Of a stretch of 64,000 nt of DNA, positions 8,603 to 16,412 are shown piece after piece (the stretch's first letter is position 1; each line of letters begins with the position of its first letter). A program made the translations under genes and the position numbers. The notes beneath the pieces were generated by a model. It was not told the DNA's origin, ran no database searches, and saw only the letters and a list, made by a program, of their open reading frames with translations. The DNA comes from Alteribacillus bidgolensis. Lineage in GTDB: Bacteria > Bacillota > Bacilli > Bacillales > Marinococcaceae. Location: assembly GCF_002886255.1 (NCBI RefSeq), contig NZ_KZ614149.1, positions 3,162,001-3,226,000 of the forward strand, in the 5' to 3' direction.

Positions 8603-8630
8603 TTCCAAATTTGGAAAATTATGTTATAAT
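8603..8630 (+). promoter_or_regulatory. Promoter of the type I toxin mRNA
   Basis: TTCCAA (8603-8608) and a perfect TATAAT (8625-8630), spacer 16 bases. Transcription would begin near 8637, leaving a leader of about 60 bases with the segment CAGGGTGG (8655-8662) that can pair with the 3' end of the message. Confidence 0.55.
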
Positions 8631-8697
8631 AGAATAGCATGGCTTGTACATCCGCAGGGTGGGCGGTTGAGCCTCCAAAAAAGGGGGTGATGCCGTA

Positions 8698-8796
8698 ATG
8701 ATTACTACAGAGATAGCCGAAGTAATGATCGGTTTTGGAAGCTTTTTATTGGCTCTAATAATGACTGTAATCGCTATTGTGACTTTAAAACAGTAG
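8698..8796 (+). CDS. Small hydrophobic holin-like toxin, probable type I toxin-antitoxin locus
   Basis: A 32-residue peptide beginning MITTEIAEVMIGFGSFLLAL, then a continuous transmembrane segment, ending TLKQ. It matches the pattern of the short Bacillus and Enterococcus holin-like toxins, which are membrane-active when over-made. The ribosome site AAGGGGGTGAT is very strong. CAGGGTGG in the leader is perfectly complementary to CCACCCTG just after the stop codon (8798-8805), the long-range 5'-3' pairing typical of type I toxin messages; the latter also pairs locally with AGGGTAGTC. A strong terminator follows at 8880. An antisense RNA antitoxin from the opposite strand is expected but its promoter was not identified. 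Confidence 0.72.
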   Translation: MITTEIAEVMIGFGSFLLALIMTVIAIVTLKQ

Positions 8797-8879
8797 ACCA
8801 CCCTGGACGTTTTTGGCGAACTTTCGAGGGTAGTCTACTCTCTTAACCTGCCAGCCGCTCCTCGTGTGGGCAACTGTGC

Positions 8880-8905
8880 GACGCTGGTGTTTCTACACCA
8901 GCGTC
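8880..8905. terminator. Terminator of the toxin locus
   Basis: GACGCTGGTG and CACCAGCGTC form a perfect ten-pair stem with a six-base loop, followed by CTCTATTAT. Confidence 0.85.
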
Positions 8906-8963
8906 CTCTATTATAAAACATATTTTGTTTTTACTCAACATTCCTATTTTAACAAAAATAGGA

Positions 8964-9063
8964 TTTTTTATACTTTAAGAAAGTTTAACATCATTAAAGG
9001 GTTAAAGTATAAGAAAAAATAAGGCTTTCGCCATTAAGGACTTGGCGACAAGCCAAGTTTTCC
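8964..9063 (-). repeat. Dispersed repeat R1, copy c (full length, inverted)
   Basis: On the minus strand it reads GAAAACTTGGCTTGTCGCCA through CTTATACTTTAACCCTTTAA to TTTCTTAAAGTATAAAAAA. CTTGGC and GCCAAG form a hairpin. It lies between the toxin terminator and the 3' end of the next gene. Confidence 0.75.
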
Positions 9064-9076
9064 AATGTTTAGTTTA

Positions 9077-10171
9077 TTAAGAAAATTGTTTAATAAACTG
9101 CTTGTCCATGCGTTTTTTTAGCTTCCAGGATGATTTATCTAACGAATATTTGCCGCCTTTAATATATAATCCTTTTTTATGCCCAAGATTTAACACTAAT
9201 TCCCTTTTCTTTGGCGGCGTAAATGTTTTTAATTTCTTTTTTCCCTTTAATGTTTTAATAATATTGTCTTCCAGCACGGAAGCTTCTTTTCGCATATAAG
9301 AATTATTTTTAAGCATATCTGGATAATCGCTTAATGTAACACAAGCACCACTCGCAAAAATGGACGAATCATCAAGAGATTGCAGCGAAGAAGATACTAG
9401 CAAAAAGCCTTTCTCATCAACCGCAAGCTTCGCGTATTGAAAAATGAGAGGAGGAGTCGGACCTGTTATCCATAATACTTCTCCATAAGGAATGACATGA
9501 TTTTCTGTGTAAAGAACGTCTTGATCGATGCGCTCTACTGATATATTTTCATAAATCATTATTCCCCGTTCATCCAATAATGTTAATACATTGTCTCGGA
9601 TCTCTTCTTTTTCATTCTCTAAAACAGGACCATTGCTGATTAAGGTGACAGGAGTTTTCATGTGATGTTTTTTTCTCCACTCTTGAAGAGACAGCGCAAT
9701 CTCTACTCCCTTATAATCTCCTCCTCTAATTACCGGGTATTCGGTTTGCTGCAGTTTCTCAGCAGCGGAAGGAAATTGCCCATTTGGTTCTAAAAATAGT
9801 GCATAATCTTTAACTCCTGGAACGTTAGGTTTTTCGTGAGTTGAGCCAATATTTGCAGAAAGAATGTCATAGGATAACGACTTACCGCTATCCGTTAGAA
9901 CGTTCTTCTGTCGTTTATCAACCGCTGTCACTTTCCCCTTTAAAAACCGTCCTCCGTTTTCTTTACAGAATGACTTTAAGTCTATTCTTATATCTTCTAT
10001 GCTGTAACGTCCTTCTGTATACCCGGAAAACATACCAGAATAATACTGATAACGAGAAGGAGAAACCAACGTCCAGGTGGTGTCTTTTAATTTTCTTTTT
10101 TTCCAGTTCTTCAAAACCGATAAATTACTATCACCCGCTCCTACAAAAACAACATGCTGGCTCAATGTCAT
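9077..10171 (-). CDS. FAD/NAD(P)-dependent oxidoreductase of the SelD-associated family
   Basis: A 364-residue pyridine nucleotide-disulfide type flavoprotein. The N-terminal FAD motif is VVFVGAGDSNLSVL. SRYQYYSGMFSGYTEGRYS and LSYDILSANIGS are hallmarks of the family that in other bacteria is fused to the N-terminus of selenide, water dikinase (SelD), and also occurs alone in Bacilli without selenoproteins; its reaction is unknown. The second dinucleotide motif is altered: VIRGGDYKGVEIALSL where G-G-G-x-x-G is expected. IFASGACVTL is the C-terminal FAD-binding part. No redox-active CxxC is present. The ribosome site AAGGAGGG precedes the ATG closely. It lies about 530 bases from msrA, same strand, with repeats between. 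Confidence 0.75.
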   Translation of the reverse strand: MTLSQHVVFVGAGDSNLSVLKNWKKRKLKDTTWTLVSPSRYQYYSGMFSGYTEGRYSIEDIRIDLKSFCKENGGRFLKGKVTAVDKRQKNVLTDSGKSLSYDILSANIGSTHEKPNVPGVKDYALFLEPNGQFPSAAEKLQQTEYPVIRGGDYKGVEIALSLQEWRKKHHMKTPVTLISNGPVLENEKEEIRDNVLTLLDERGIMIYENISVERIDQDVLYTENHVIPYGEVLWITGPTPPLIFQYAKLAVDEKGFLLVSSSLQSLDDSSIFASGACVTLSDYPDMLKNNSYMRKEASVLEDNIIKTLKGKKKLKTFTPPKKRELVLNLGHKKGLYIKGGKYSLDKSSWKLKKRMDKQFIKQFS

Positions 10172-10252
10172 TACCCTCCTTTGATTTTCACGAAGTATTT
10201 TTCTTCGCAGCTACTTTCTATTTTCCTTTTATTACGTAACTACAAACATAAT

Positions 10253-10565
10253 AAAAGCGCAAGCGCCCTTGTCAGCCTCGACAGGTAAATGTTCTCCAGG
10301 CAATAAAGGCGCTCTTACTTCCACAGGATGTGGTGACTTCTGCGTTGCACACAGGACGTGTGCGTATTTAGCAGAAGGGTCCTTAAGGATGTTCGACTAA
10401 AAACGTCACGTCCTGTGACAACGTCGAACTGGCTTGCACAGGAGTGCTGACTTTTGCGCCCGGAACACGATGTTCGCGAATCTAGCAAAAGTTCCTTAAA
10501 CCATCTAGGGCCCCGAGAGGCTGGGTGCTGAAGCTAGACATCTAAGCACAAAATTTTATACTCCC
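10253..10565 (+). repeat. Dispersed repeat R2, copy a (long form)
   Basis: It starts AAAAGCGCAAGCGCCCTTG and ends CCGAGAGGCTGGGTGCTGAAG with CTAGACA; these ends form a large outer stem. The interior contains hairpins built on CACGTCCTG or its complement: GCACACAGGACGTGTGC near 10349 and GTCACGTCCTGTGAC near 10405, the latter inside GTTCGAC...GTCGAAC. The end sequences resemble a repeat common in Bacillaceae intergenic regions. Repeat R1 copy d follows immediately. Confidence 0.8.
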
Positions 10566-10573
10566 CTATCTTA

Positions 10574-10673
10574 TTAGAAAAACTCGACTTGCCGCCGAGT
10601 CCTATGGCGGAAATCGTTGTTTTGCTTATACTTTGATCCTTTAATAAAATTAAACTTTCCTAAAGCACAAAAA
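10574..10673 (+). repeat. Dispersed repeat R1, copy d (full length)
   Basis: Reads TTAGAAAAACTCGACTTGCC, GCCGAGTCCTATGGCGG, CTTATACTTTGATCCTTTAA and AACTTTCCTAAAGCAC. It is the clearest full copy and directly abuts repeat R2, so 10253-10673 is a composite repeat block downstream of msrA. Confidence 0.8.
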
Positions 10674-10705
10674 TATCTCGTGACTAGGCGGGGTCGTTCA
10701 CCCTT

Positions 10706-11335
10706 TTACCAACGCAGAGAATGGAGAACTTCTAGTGCCGTCGATTTTTTCTCATCACTAATATCCCACGTTTTCACTTCCTCTTTCAGATCCTTAAAAG
10801 ATCCCTTTCCTCTCACAAAACCATTCAAACGGGCCGTCATTGTTCCATTGATCAACTCATCATGAGTGGAATAAAGTTTTCCCAGTGAGGCTATTACATT
10901 TTTATAACGTTTTAACAAATATTTTTGGTGATAATTTTCTGCAATATAGAAAGCAGAATACGGTTGAAATTCTGTATAAATCGGTTTTTCTATATTGGCT
11001 TCCCATTTCTCTTTAGATCTGAGTGCTTTTTCCCTTTGGAAATGATTATAGTAAACAAGCAGAGACATGTATTGGCGATCACGATAAAAAAGCTTTTGTG
11101 ACGGATTATGATTCCTCCAGAAGACATCTAATAATTGTTCATAAGATATCGTTTCTGGATCATAATCAATTTGAATAGATTCGGTATGATCTCCCATGTT
11201 TCGATACGTAGGATTTTCTGTTGTACCGCCTGTATAGCCAACACGGGTGCTGATAACTCCTTTTAACTGCCCAAACTGGGCGTCCGGTCCCCAAAATCAT
11301 CCCATTCCAAATACAGCGGTTTCTGTTTTTTCCAT
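10706..11335 (-). CDS. msrA: Peptide-methionine (S)-S-oxide reductase MsrA with in-frame TGA at the catalytic cysteine codon
   Basis: MsrA reduces methionine-S-sulfoxide in oxidised proteins. One frame runs from ATG 11335 to 10706 (209 codons) with a single interruption: codon 13, TGA at 11297-11299. The sequence around it is ETAVFGMG-TGA-FWGPDAQFG, so TGA stands exactly where the catalytic cysteine of the family motif GCFWG belongs. The remainder, including VISTRVGYTGGT and YRNMGDHTESIQIDYDP, is intact, and no other cysteine occurs in the protein. Downstream mRNA can fold GCCCA-GUU-UGGGC, with the loop about 20 bases after UGA and G first in the loop, as in bacterial SECIS elements. Either a selenocysteine enzyme or a recent nonsense mutant. 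A conventional start at 11197 would omit the active site. Confidence 0.8.
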
Positions 11336-11505
11336 TGTTTTTCACCATCCTCTCTTTTCTTCATAGTAGCTTGTCAGTTTTTTGTAAACAACTGTTTTCG
11401 CCTTTATATAATGTATTTTTTTTCTTGCTTTTGGTTTAAAAGCTAAAAAATATACCCAAAATGTAGAAAAAAGGTATTTCTCTTTTCGAAGGGGAGGTGA
11501 ACAAG

Positions 11506-13596
11506 ATGGATACAGTTATAAAAAGAAATCAAAAAACGAAAAAGCCCGGCTGGTTTCGGCTTTTTATAAGAGCTGCTCTTTTAGCCGGAATTCTGGGTTC
11601 TGGCGGAGCATTAACTATAATTACCAGTGCCCTTATCTTAGAACCTCCCCCGATTCAAGTTCAGCAATCTACTGTTTTTTATGGAGCGGATCATTCTGTT
11701 ATTGGTGAACATCATAATGGCCAAAAGCGATATTGGAAAGAACTTGATGAAATTTCTCCAGAAATAATTAATGCTGTAATTGCCGTAGAAGACCGGGAAT
11801 TCTATCAACATAATGGCTTTGATCTCCCAAGAATTGCTTCTGCTGTTGCTGCAAATATTAAATCTGGTTCAAAAGCACAGGGTGCGAGTACAATTACCCA
11901 GCAGTATGCCCGCAATTTATTTTTAACGCATGATAAAACGTGGTCTCGAAAATTGGAAGAAGCTTTCTATGCTCTGCGATTAGAATCTCATTATGAGAAA
12001 GAAGAAATCATAGAAGGCTATATAAATACAATATACTTTGGCCATGGCGCTTACGGTATTGAAGCAGCTTCCCGTTTGTATTTTGATAAATCTTCCAGTG
12101 ACTTGTCTCTAGCTGAGGCATCCTTGCTCGCTGGTGTGCCGAAAGGACCTTCTTATTATTCTCCTTTTTCCTATCCCGAAAGAGCGAAGGACCGGCAGCA
12201 AATTGTGCTGGCAGCGATGGAGACAACAGGAATGATTACTTCTGAAGAACGTCAAGAAGCTAAAAATGCCTCCCTTTCTATTCAACCTCCTGGCCAGCTT
12301 GCAGATGACAGAATAGGGCCTTATTTTCAAGATTATATTGAACATATTCTGCAAGAAAATGAGGGAATTGATCCACAGTTAATAGATTATGGAGGATTGC
12401 ATGTTTATACTACGCTCGACCCTGAACTTCAAGAAAAAGCAGAAAAATGGGTTAGACTTGAAATTCCAAAAGACTCTGAACTTCAGGGAGCCCTTGCAGC
12501 AATCGATCCTCACAGTGGCGACGTTCGAGCGCTCGTCGGAGGAAAGGATTATGATGAAAGTACCTTTAACCGGGTTACAAATGCTGCAAGACAACCAGGA
12601 TCGGTGCTAAAACCGTTTTTATATTATGCAGCACTTGAAGATGGTTTTACGCCCCTTACTTCTTTTCGAAGTGAACCAACTGAATTTGAAACAGGGGAAA
12701 ACGGAAAGACATATTCTCCAGGAAACTACGGGGATATCTATGCTGATGACTTTATAAATATGGCAGAAGCTCTTGCTGTTTCCGATAATATATTTGCTGT
12801 TAAAACCCACCTTTTTCTAGGACCAGACGCTCTGGTGGAAACTGTCAAAAAAGCAGGGATTCAAGCAAACCTGGACCCTATCCCCTCCCTTGCGTTAGGT
12901 ACCCAAAACGTAAGAATTCTTGATCTTGCTGCTGGGTACAGTACCTTTGCCAATGGAGGCCAGGCCGTTGAACCACGGTTTATTCAAAAGATTACAGATG
13001 CAGAAGGAAATGTATTAATGGAACAGGAACAGGAAAAAAACCAAGTGTTTGACCCCCAAAAATCATACGTTATTACGGATATGATGAAAGGGATGTTTGA
13101 TCTGTCATTGGATAGTTATACCTCTGTTACAGGCCGATCTATTTCACACTTAATCGACAGACCTCTTGCTGGGAAAAGCGGCTCTACGGATTACGACAGC
13201 TGGATGGTCGGATCTGCTCCTCAGCTGACAACAGCTGTTTGGGTTGGTTATGATGATAATAGAGAGATGGATCATTCAAACGAAGGGCAGATTTCAAAAC
13301 GTATTTGGGCACAATTTATGAGTGAAGGATTGGAGAATGAATTAAAAATGGCCTTTCCTCCGCCCGAAGGTATTGTGAAAACGGAAATCGATCCTGAAAC
13401 TGGTTTACTTGGTTCAGAAGAATGCGGTCCGGCAAGGACTGTTGCTTTTGAAAAAGGAACCGAACCTAAACGGTCATGTACTGATGAATTAGAAGAAGAG
13501 GCAAAAGACTCTAACACACGGGAAGATCAGAAAGAAGACGAACTTCCTGAACAAAAAGAAAAATTCTTCGATCGTTTAAAAAAATGGTTTCAATAG
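11506..13596 (+). CDS. pbpG: Class A penicillin-binding protein (transglycosylase/transpeptidase), PbpG-like
   Basis: A 696-residue bifunctional murein synthase. A cytoplasmic basic stretch is followed by one membrane anchor (residues about 16-45). The glycosyltransferase 51 domain has the catalytic glutamate in VEDREFYQHNGFD (about residue 95), then GASTITQQYARNL and RKLEEAFYA. The transpeptidase domain has the SxxK serine in RQPGSVLKPF, SDN as SxN, and KSGSTD in place of the usual KTG. The C-terminus is charged and ends in the cytoplasmic-type tail KFFDRLKKWFQ. ATG 11506 fits the GGGGAGG site better than the upstream GTG 11497. Convergent neighbour ywhD is next to pbpG in Bacillus subtilis, supporting the name. 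PbpG has a sporulation role there. Confidence 0.88.
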   Translation: MDTVIKRNQKTKKPGWFRLFIRAALLAGILGSGGALTIITSALILEPPPIQVQQSTVFYGADHSVIGEHHNGQKRYWKELDEISPEIINAVIAVEDREFYQHNGFDLPRIASAVAANIKSGSKAQGASTITQQYARNLFLTHDKTWSRKLEEAFYALRLESHYEKEEIIEGYINTIYFGHGAYGIEAASRLYFDKSSSDLSLAEASLLAGVPKGPSYYSPFSYPERAKDRQQIVLAAMETTGMITSEERQEAKNASLSIQPPGQLADDRIGPYFQDYIEHILQENEGIDPQLIDYGGLHVYTTLDPELQEKAEKWVRLEIPKDSELQGALAAIDPHSGDVRALVGGKDYDESTFNRVTNAARQPGSVLKPFLYYAALEDGFTPLTSFRSEPTEFETGENGKTYSPGNYGDIYADDFINMAEALAVSDNIFAVKTHLFLGPDALVETVKKAGIQANLDPIPSLALGTQNVRILDLAAGYSTFANGGQAVEPRFIQKITDAEGNVLMEQEQEKNQVFDPQKSYVITDMMKGMFDLSLDSYTSVTGRSISHLIDRPLAGKSGSTDYDSWMVGSAPQLTTAVWVGYDDNREMDHSNEGQISKRIWAQFMSEGLENELKMAFPPPEGIVKTEIDPETGLLGSEECGPARTVAFEKGTEPKRSCTDELEEEAKDSNTREDQKEDELPEQKEKFFDRLKKWFQ

Positions 13597-13642
13597 AAAA
13601 GCGTAAGCGCCCTTTGGCTACTGAATCTAAAAGCCATCTAAA

Positions 13643-13685
13643 CCAAAACGTGCAAGAGGCTGTTTAGCACTCTTGCACGTTTTGG
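13643..13685. terminator. Strong hairpin between pbpG and ywhD
   Basis: CCAAAACGTGCAAGA and TCTTGCACGTTTTGG are perfect 15-base arms. There is no long T-run on either side, so its terminator role is likely but not certain. A short R2-like end (AAAAGCGTAAGCGCCC) lies just before it at 13597-13612. Confidence 0.65.
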
Positions 13686-13799
13686 TGTCCTAGTTATGTG
13701 TGTGTATCTCTAGTGTATTGATATTTTTATTCAAGAACAATACGTCTACACATTGTTCAAAAATCGTTCATAATTTGTTTCATTTTCCATGCACATCTT

Positions 13800-14345
13800 C
13801 TATTCGTCTTCTATATTTAAAGCCTGATGCAATTCCTCGCTTGAGTTTTCCCACATTTCTTCATTGAAACCTTTTAAAAAGGCGCCAAGTATCTTTTTAG
13901 AGTGATCGTCCATATTATTAACCACGATACGGCCTTTTAGGGATTTATCCATATTGTTCACATGCTCTGGCATGCTTTTATAACCTTTACGAATTCGTTT
14001 TTCTCCTCTTTCAATGAGCATTTTACAAGCGGTAACTCCCGTATAAAAAGGCTTGCCTCCTTCTTTATGATCAACAGTAACCCAAACCATCCAATACAGC
14101 CTGCCATCTGGGACATCTTCCTTATTTTGAGAAAACTTCACCCGTTTTTCTACTTCTGAGCGAGCGTGCAAAGCTCCCATGTCTACATATGCATCATTAT
14201 TTTCTGGGTCCACAATGATAGGCGACATATTGTCTAAACTTAATGCCCCGACACCGTAACCTCCATGGCCATCTGTTGAATCACCGCTTAATATGTTAAA
14301 ACCGCCGCCTTTTCTTTTATTATCGCCTTTGTCAAAAAGATCCAT
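13800..14345 (-). CDS. ywhD: YwhD family protein
   Basis: A 181-residue cytoplasmic protein. The N-terminal KGGGFNILSGDSTDGHGGYG and the central DGRLYWMVWVTVDH with GVTACKMLI mark the YwhD family, found almost only in Bacillales. No catalytic motif is known. In Bacillus subtilis it sits between ywhC and the pbpG (ywhE) region, as here. It converges with pbpG and is followed upstream by ywgA on the same strand. Function unknown; the name rests on sequence pattern and gene order. Confidence 0.85.
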   Translation of the reverse strand: MDLFDKGDNKRKGGGFNILSGDSTDGHGGYGVGALSLDNMSPIIVDPENNDAYVDMGALHARSEVEKRVKFSQNKEDVPDGRLYWMVWVTVDHKEGGKPFYTGVTACKMLIERGEKRIRKGYKSMPEHVNNMDKSLKGRIVVNNMDDHSKKILGAFLKGFNEEMWENSSEELHQALNIEDE

Positions 14346-14391
14346 TTGAATCGTCTCCTTTGAAAATAATCTCTAATTTTATCATACGTTT

Positions 14392-14898
14392 TTATTGCTT
14401 GTGTTTCAAAGAATCTATAAAACTCCAAGCTTCCTCAATGTCTGATTCGGAGTAATTCTGGCTTTTTTTCAAAGTAAATACTTTGTTTTTTACCTCGGCT
14501 TTTGGTAATTCGTCAAAGTAAAGCATAGTAGATACTAATTCAAGAAACTTAGAACTATGCTCATTTAGTTTCTTAACCAATCCAAGTGCATCCTCTTGCG
14601 GCCAGTCCATTGGAAACTTTTCTAAAAACGTTTTTCCATCATCAGTCACTTTATAACGATATTGGTAATATCCAGACTTCTTTTCTTTTAATTCGGTGAC
14701 AAAGCCGAGACTGCAAAGTTCTTCTACTCTTAATGTTAACTCTTCTGAATATGGCCCGTACATATGAAACGTATATTTTTCTTGAAGAGGTAAATTCATT
14801 TTCTTGCCTATATATACAATCTTTTGTAATTTTTTTCGTCCGACTATTTCTTCAGCGTCGTTCAGCAAAGTCATAATTTTAGCATGATCCGGCAACAC
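14392..14898 (-). CDS. ywgA: YwgA family protein
   Basis: A 168-residue soluble protein. The order HAKIMTLLNDAEEIVGRKKL, QKIVYIGK, FHMYGPYSEEL and YRYKVTDDGK gives a winged-helix-like, Rv/phage-type fold seen in the YwgA family of Bacillales. It lies 56 bases downstream of the HD-domain gene ywfO, in the same order as in Bacillus subtilis, so the two are probably cotranscribed. A role in transcription or in controlling the HD enzyme can be imagined, but nothing in the sequence proves one. Confidence 0.82.
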   Translation of the reverse strand: MLPDHAKIMTLLNDAEEIVGRKKLQKIVYIGKKMNLPLQEKYTFHMYGPYSEELTLRVEELCSLGFVTELKEKKSGYYQYRYKVTDDGKTFLEKFPMDWPQEDALGLVKKLNEHSSKFLELVSTMLYFDELPKAEVKNKVFTLKKSQNYSESDIEEAWSFIDSLKHKQ

Positions 14899-14954
14899 TG
14901 CTAGTCCTCCTTCACCTGAAACAATCCCCGTTTGTTTTATGTATTTCTTTTTAT

Positions 14955-16277
14955 TTATTTCTCTATTTCTCTTTTCCCTTCATGGGCTTGCAATATGTCT
15001 CTAATTTGCTTTTTTTCACTTTCATTTCCAGGAGTATCGAGCCATTCTTTTGGATAATACAACTTGTGGTCCGTTCGCTTTTTCCCAGAAATAGCCTCTA
15101 CAATATCCGATTCTCGCGATAGTTCACGCAATTTTTTATCTGGCATTAACAAGTGAATCGGCATTCGTTCTTCTTCCTCTTCACCTGGTCGATAAAAATC
15201 ATACGGGAGATCAGAAGAAGAATCAATAACCAAATAATATTCAGGATCAATTTCCGCTTTTCTAAACAGTTCTTGCAATTTCATCCAGTCATTCATTACA
15301 AAATTCTGGTCAAATTCTACATATTTAAACAGACGGCGGTTCATAAAACGTTGACACAGATCTCTTAAAATACGGTCTTCTTCCTGCTGCCATATTTGAA
15401 AATAGTATAATATAACTGCTTCATCGAGCTGGAGATATTCTTCTAAGGGAAGTTCCCCTTTAAAAAAACCTTGAAAATGAAAAGGCTGTTGTTTAAATGA
15501 ATACCCGCTTTCTTGGAGTGCTTTCACCCGCTGGAGAATCTTGCTTAATATAACTTCTGCACTTCTAGTAACAGGGTGAAAATATACTTGCCAATACATT
15601 TGATAACGGCTCATAATATAATCTTCGACGGCATGCATACCAGTATTTTTAATAACTACCTGGTCTTCTGTAGGCCGCATAACCCGTAAAATTCGTTCCA
15701 TATCAAAGTGACCGTAGCTGACCCCTGTATAAAACGCATCACGCTGTAAATAATCCATTCTATCTGCATCTATTTGACTTGATATCATGCTTATTACAAG
15801 CTTATTTGGATATGTTTTCTCAATAACATCCGCAACTTTTTGAGGAAAATCCTCCCCCATACGGCGAAGTACTTGATTGACTTCTGTGTCTCCTGCAATG
15901 ATTTTTCTCGTCCACCATTCGTGATCGGTTTGAAACACTTTTTCAAATGAATGAGAAAAAGGACCGTGCCCAATATCGTGCAATAGTGCTGCACTTAAAC
16001 AGAGCAAGCGTTCTTTTTCCTGCCAATGCGGTTTGCCTTCAAAAACTTCAATAATCCGCCGCATTATTTCATATACGCCTAGTGAATGGTTAAATCGAGT
16101 GTGCTCGGCTCCATGAAAGGTTAAGAAAGTAGTACCAAGCTGGCGGATACGACGAAGACGCTGAAATTCTTTTGTTCCGATTAAGTCCCATATAAGTTCA
16201 TCACGAACGTGAATATAACGATGTACCGGATCTTTAAATACTTTTTCCTCCTGCAGCTTGCGATTGCCTGTTTTCAT
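14955..16277 (-). CDS. ywfO: HD-domain phosphohydrolase YwfO
   Basis: A 440-residue metal-dependent phosphohydrolase of the dGTPase-like HD superfamily. The metal site is visible: RFNHSLGVYE near residue 70, then AALLHDIGHGPFSHSFEKV with the HD pair, and ISSQIDADRMDYLQRDAFYTG with the late aspartate. KVFKDPVHRYIHV is the conserved N-terminus. YwfO-type enzymes hydrolyse deoxynucleoside triphosphates; substrate preference cannot be read here. A longer frame begins with TTG at 16364 without a ribosome site; ATG 16277 has AAGGGAG upstream and gives the family length. It precedes ywgA and is followed at a distance by ywhD. Confidence 0.85.
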   Translation of the reverse strand: MKTGNRKLQEEKVFKDPVHRYIHVRDELIWDLIGTKEFQRLRRIRQLGTTFLTFHGAEHTRFNHSLGVYEIMRRIIEVFEGKPHWQEKERLLCLSAALLHDIGHGPFSHSFEKVFQTDHEWWTRKIIAGDTEVNQVLRRMGEDFPQKVADVIEKTYPNKLVISMISSQIDADRMDYLQRDAFYTGVSYGHFDMERILRVMRPTEDQVVIKNTGMHAVEDYIMSRYQMYWQVYFHPVTRSAEVILSKILQRVKALQESGYSFKQQPFHFQGFFKGELPLEEYLQLDEAVILYYFQIWQQEEDRILRDLCQRFMNRRLFKYVEFDQNFVMNDWMKLQELFRKAEIDPEYYLVIDSSSDLPYDFYRPGEEEEERMPIHLLMPDKKLRELSRESDIVEAISGKKRTDHKLYYPKEWLDTPGNESEKKQIRDILQAHEGKREIEK

Positions 16278-16377
16278 GCCAGCTTTCGCTCCCTTTTGTC
16301 GTCCTCTTTCTATTTCGTCTATTTCTCTTTCTCCATTATACCAATCTGTTTGATTATTAATCAAAACGATTTGAAAA

Positions 16378-16406
16378 ATCCCGAAGCTGTAAATCAGCCT
16401 CGGGAT
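16378..16406 (-). terminator. Terminator of the dicarboxylate symporter gene
   Basis: ATCCCGAGGCTG and CAGCTTCGGGAT pair on the minus strand with one bulge, followed by TTTTTC. It sits just past the symporter stop codon and before ywfO. Confidence 0.8.
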
Positions 16407-16412
16407 ATGACA

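Noticed and set aside
8619..8801. 60-codon minus-strand frame opposite the toxin gene
   Set aside because: It is the mirror of the toxin message and has no ribosome site; the plus-strand peptide explains the region better.
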